Assembly: GCA_005878995.1 (NCBI GenBank)
Contig: VBME01000091.1
Coordinates: 1 to 6,906, forward strand
Direction: 5' to 3'
Length of the DNA stretch: 6,906 bases
DNA from: Methanobacteriota archaeon
Lineage (GTDB): Archaea > Thermoplasmatota > Thermoplasmata > RBG-16-68-12
This document shows, piece after piece, positions 5,673 to 6,906 of this stretch; the stretch's first letter is position 1; each line of letters begins with the position of its first letter. The notes under the pieces were generated by a model. That model ran no database searches. It was given only the letters and a program-made list of their open reading frames with translations, and had not been told where the DNA came from. The position numbers and the translations under genes were made by a program.

Positions 5673-6379
5673 GCCCCGACAAGCCGCAGGAACGCAGACT
5701 CGAGGTCTGTATCCCGTCCGCGGATTTCGTTTAGCGTCCCCGTCGCGATGATCGATCCGCTCCGGATCACGGCCACGCGGTTGCAGAGTTTCTCGGCGAT
5801 GTCGAGCAAGTGGGACGCCATGAGGACGGTCCCCCCGTGCGCGACGTACCCGAGGAGAAAATCCTTGAGCTTCCGCTGGTAGATCGGATCCAGGTTGATG
5901 AACGGTTCATCGAGGAATACGAGCGCCGGATCATGAAGGAACGCCGCCGCGAGCATGAGTTTCTGGCGCGTGCCTTTCGAGAGATCCTTGCAGAGGCTCG
6001 TTCGGTTCTCGTCGAGGTCGAAGAAATCGAACCACCGCGCGATCCTCGACTCGAGGGATTCCAGGTGGCGAACCCGACCGACGAAATACAGGTACTCGAA
6101 TGCAGTGAGGTACGAGGGAGGGGACTCCACCTCCGGGACGATCCCCACCAGGGACTTGACCCGCAGGGGCTCCTCCACCACGTTCACGTCGAGGACCTGC
6201 GCCCCGCCGGACGTCGGCCGCAGCTGTCCGGTGAGGATCCTCAGCATCGTCGTCTTGCCGGCGCCGTTCGGCCCGAAGAGACCGAAGAACTCCCCGGCCT
6301 CGACTCGCAGGTCGACTTCCTTGAGGGCGTCCGTGTGACCGTACCGCTTCCCCAGTTGCGCCGCGAGAATGGCAGACAC
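5669..6379 (-). CDS. ABC transporter ATP-binding protein (ABC-2 exporter type)
   Basis: A 236-residue cytoplasmic ATPase energising the adjacent permease. From the GTG at 6379 the motifs are: Walker A GPNGAGKTT (36-44), a Q-loop with Glu83 instead of Gln (GIVPEVESPP), signature LSKGTRQK (133-140), Walker B LVFLDEP (153-159) with catalytic Glu158, D-loop NLDP (162-165) and H-loop MASH with His190. The short C-terminus and the LSKG signature are typical of CcmA/drug-export-type ATPases, where a PE in the Q-loop is also common. The frame is open much further upstream, to 6592, but that part is antisense to the neighbouring phosphatase-like gene. A TATATAA box sits exactly 26 nt before the GTG, which fixes the start and suggests a leaderless mRNA. 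First gene of a three-gene operon with the permease and the lipid-kinase-like protein. Confidence 0.94.
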   Translation of the reverse strand: MSAILAAQLGKRYGHTDALKEVDLRVEAGEFFGLFGPNGAGKTTMLRILTGQLRPTSGGAQVLDVNVVEEPLRVKSLVGIVPEVESPPSYLTAFEYLYFVGRVRHLESLESRIARWFDFFDLDENRTSLCKDLSKGTRQKLMLAAAFLHDPALVFLDEPFINLDPIYQRKLKDFLLGYVAHGGTVLMASHLLDIAEKLCNRVAVIRSGSIIATGTLNEIRGRDTDLESAFLRLVGA

Positions 6380-6401
6380 GCCGCCGCCGACGCGAGGCGC
6401 G

Positions 6402-6408
6402 TTATATA
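6402..6408 (-). promoter_or_regulatory. TATA box of the ABC transporter operon
   Basis: TATATAA on the minus strand is the best TATA match in the window. Its centre is 26 nt from the GTG at 6379, the spacing expected from TATA to the transcription start, so the first mRNA base is probably the G of the start codon. Confidence 0.72.
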
Positions 6409-6443
6409 GGGATTCCCTCGTGGTTATCGACCGTCGCTCACCC

Positions 6444-6453
6444 GAAGTTATTT
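6444..6453 (+). promoter_or_regulatory. TATA-like promoter of the phosphatase-like gene
   Basis: CCCGAAG followed by TTATTT (6448-6453) forms a BRE/TATA pair facing right, back to back with the ABC operon promoter. The expected start of transcription is near 6476-6479, at or next to the GTG start at 6479. Confidence 0.55.
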
Positions 6454-6478
6454 GCGATGCGGATGTCTCCCAATCATC

Positions 6479-6895
6479 GTGGGCACCGTCCTGTTTGTCT
6501 GCGTCGAGAACACGTTCCGAAGCGTGTTGTCCGAGACGCTGTTCAACGCAGCGGCGCCGCCGGGTTGGCGCGCCGAGAGCGCAGGCGTGCAAGCCGCCGC
6601 GGCGATCAATCCGGTCGTCCCGGTACTGCTCGCTGAGATTGGGATCAAACTGGGGCCGAAGACGCCACGGACCGCGACCCCCGACATGGTTGCCCGGGCT
6701 TCTCGCGTCGTCACGTTCGGCTGCCTCGACCGATGTCCGATCGGGGCGAAGGAGAAAGCGGAGGACTGGCCGATCCCCGGTGCGACCGGGAAAACGATGG
6801 ACGAGCTTCGCGGGATCCGGGATGAACTCCGTCGACGGGCCGCGGATCTCGCGACTCGACTTGCTGCCTCGACGGTGCCCGCGAAGTCCGCGTGA
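6479..6895 (+). CDS. Low-molecular-weight phosphatase / thioredoxin-type arsenate reductase-like protein
   Basis: The 138-residue protein has the LMW-phosphatase fold. The phosphate-binding loop C-x5-R-S is CVENTFRS (residues 8-15), with Cys8, Asn11 and Arg14 in place; VEN is common in archaeal members. Further on, TFGCLDRCP (79-87) keeps the two cysteines (82 and 86) used for the disulphide relay in thioredoxin-coupled ArsC. It would therefore act in the cytoplasm as an arsenate reductase or a protein phosphatase. The odd point is the later loop: WPIPGATGK (97-105) has Gly-Ala where relatives have Asp-Pro, so the aspartate that serves as general acid appears lost. GTG 6479 is preferred because a TTG at 6452 lies inside the TATA box and the family starts just before the first strand. 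No arsenic genes adjoin it. Family sure, activity not. Confidence 0.85.
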   Translation: MGTVLFVCVENTFRSVLSETLFNAAAPPGWRAESAGVQAAAAINPVVPVLLAEIGIKLGPKTPRTATPDMVARASRVVTFGCLDRCPIGAKEKAEDWPIPGATGKTMDELRGIRDELRRRAADLATRLAASTVPAKSA

Positions 6896-6906
6896 GGAAA
6901 GATTGA

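Noticed and set aside
5046..5882. 278-codon open frame on the plus strand
   Set aside because: Antisense to the permease and ATPase, with highly charged, repetitive composition and no recognisable motif.
6380..6592. 71-residue N-terminal extension of the ABC ATPase
   Set aside because: It would be read from inside the divergent phosphatase gene and across the TATA box; ATPases of this type start just before the first strand.
2620..6895. An arsenic-resistance locus formed by the ArsR-type regulator and the ArsC-like protein
   Set aside because: They lie over 3 kb apart in separate transcription units on opposite strands; the regulator lacks metal-binding cysteines and no arsenite pump is present. 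The ABC operon in between shows no arsenite-specific feature.

Overview
The window looks like chromosomal DNA from a GC-rich euryarchaeon, most likely of the Thermoplasmata/Thermoplasmatota type. The main evidence is the archaeal signature enzyme Trm56 (tRNA C56 2'-O-methylation), a SOSS-B-like OB-fold single-stranded DNA-binding protein and a free-serine-kinase-like ParB/Srx protein. A small PRC-barrel protein, frequent GTG/TTG starts and archaeal BRE/TATA promoters about 26 nt ahead of start codons (leaderless transcripts) agree with this. The lineage is an inference; no rRNA or other decisive marker is present.

Layout. Left part, plus strand: the 3' end of pyrI (aspartate carbamoyltransferase regulatory chain, 1-263), a PRC-barrel protein (356-637) and a SerK-like ParB/Srx-fold protein (689-1117). 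These meet, with no gap, a minus-strand group. That group is an ArsR-type winged-helix regulator (3117 down to 2620), trm56 (2616-2107) and, after its own promoter, a secreted, sequon-rich, C-terminally anchored protein (2068-1118). Divergent from the regulator is a small OB-fold ssDNA-binding protein (3315-3608, plus), which overlaps tail to tail with the next minus-strand operon. That operon (6379 down to 3600) encodes an ABC ATPase, a duplicated ABC-2-type permease (ATGA overlap) and a membrane protein of the dolichol kinase/CTP-dependent lipid kinase type. Divergent from its promoter is a low-molecular-weight phosphatase/arsenate-reductase-like protein (6479-6895).

How the genes work together. 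Two units look functionally coupled. One is the regulator-trm56 pair, separated by 3 nt, with the trm56 Shine-Dalgarno sequence inside the regulator. The other is the ABC exporter plus lipid-kinase-like gene, which suggests export or modification of an envelope lipid or isoprenoid-linked compound; the substrate is unknown. The rest are mostly single housekeeping genes with individual promoters.

I see no CRISPR array, insertion sequence, tRNA, rRNA or recognisable defence system. No gene-free stretch exceeds 300 bases; the longest (3118-3314) is a divergent promoter region. The points most worth a second look are the ABC/lipid-kinase operon, the phosphatase-like protein lacking its usual aspartate, the heavily sequon-marked surface protein and the consistent leaderless promoter layout, which revises several start codons.
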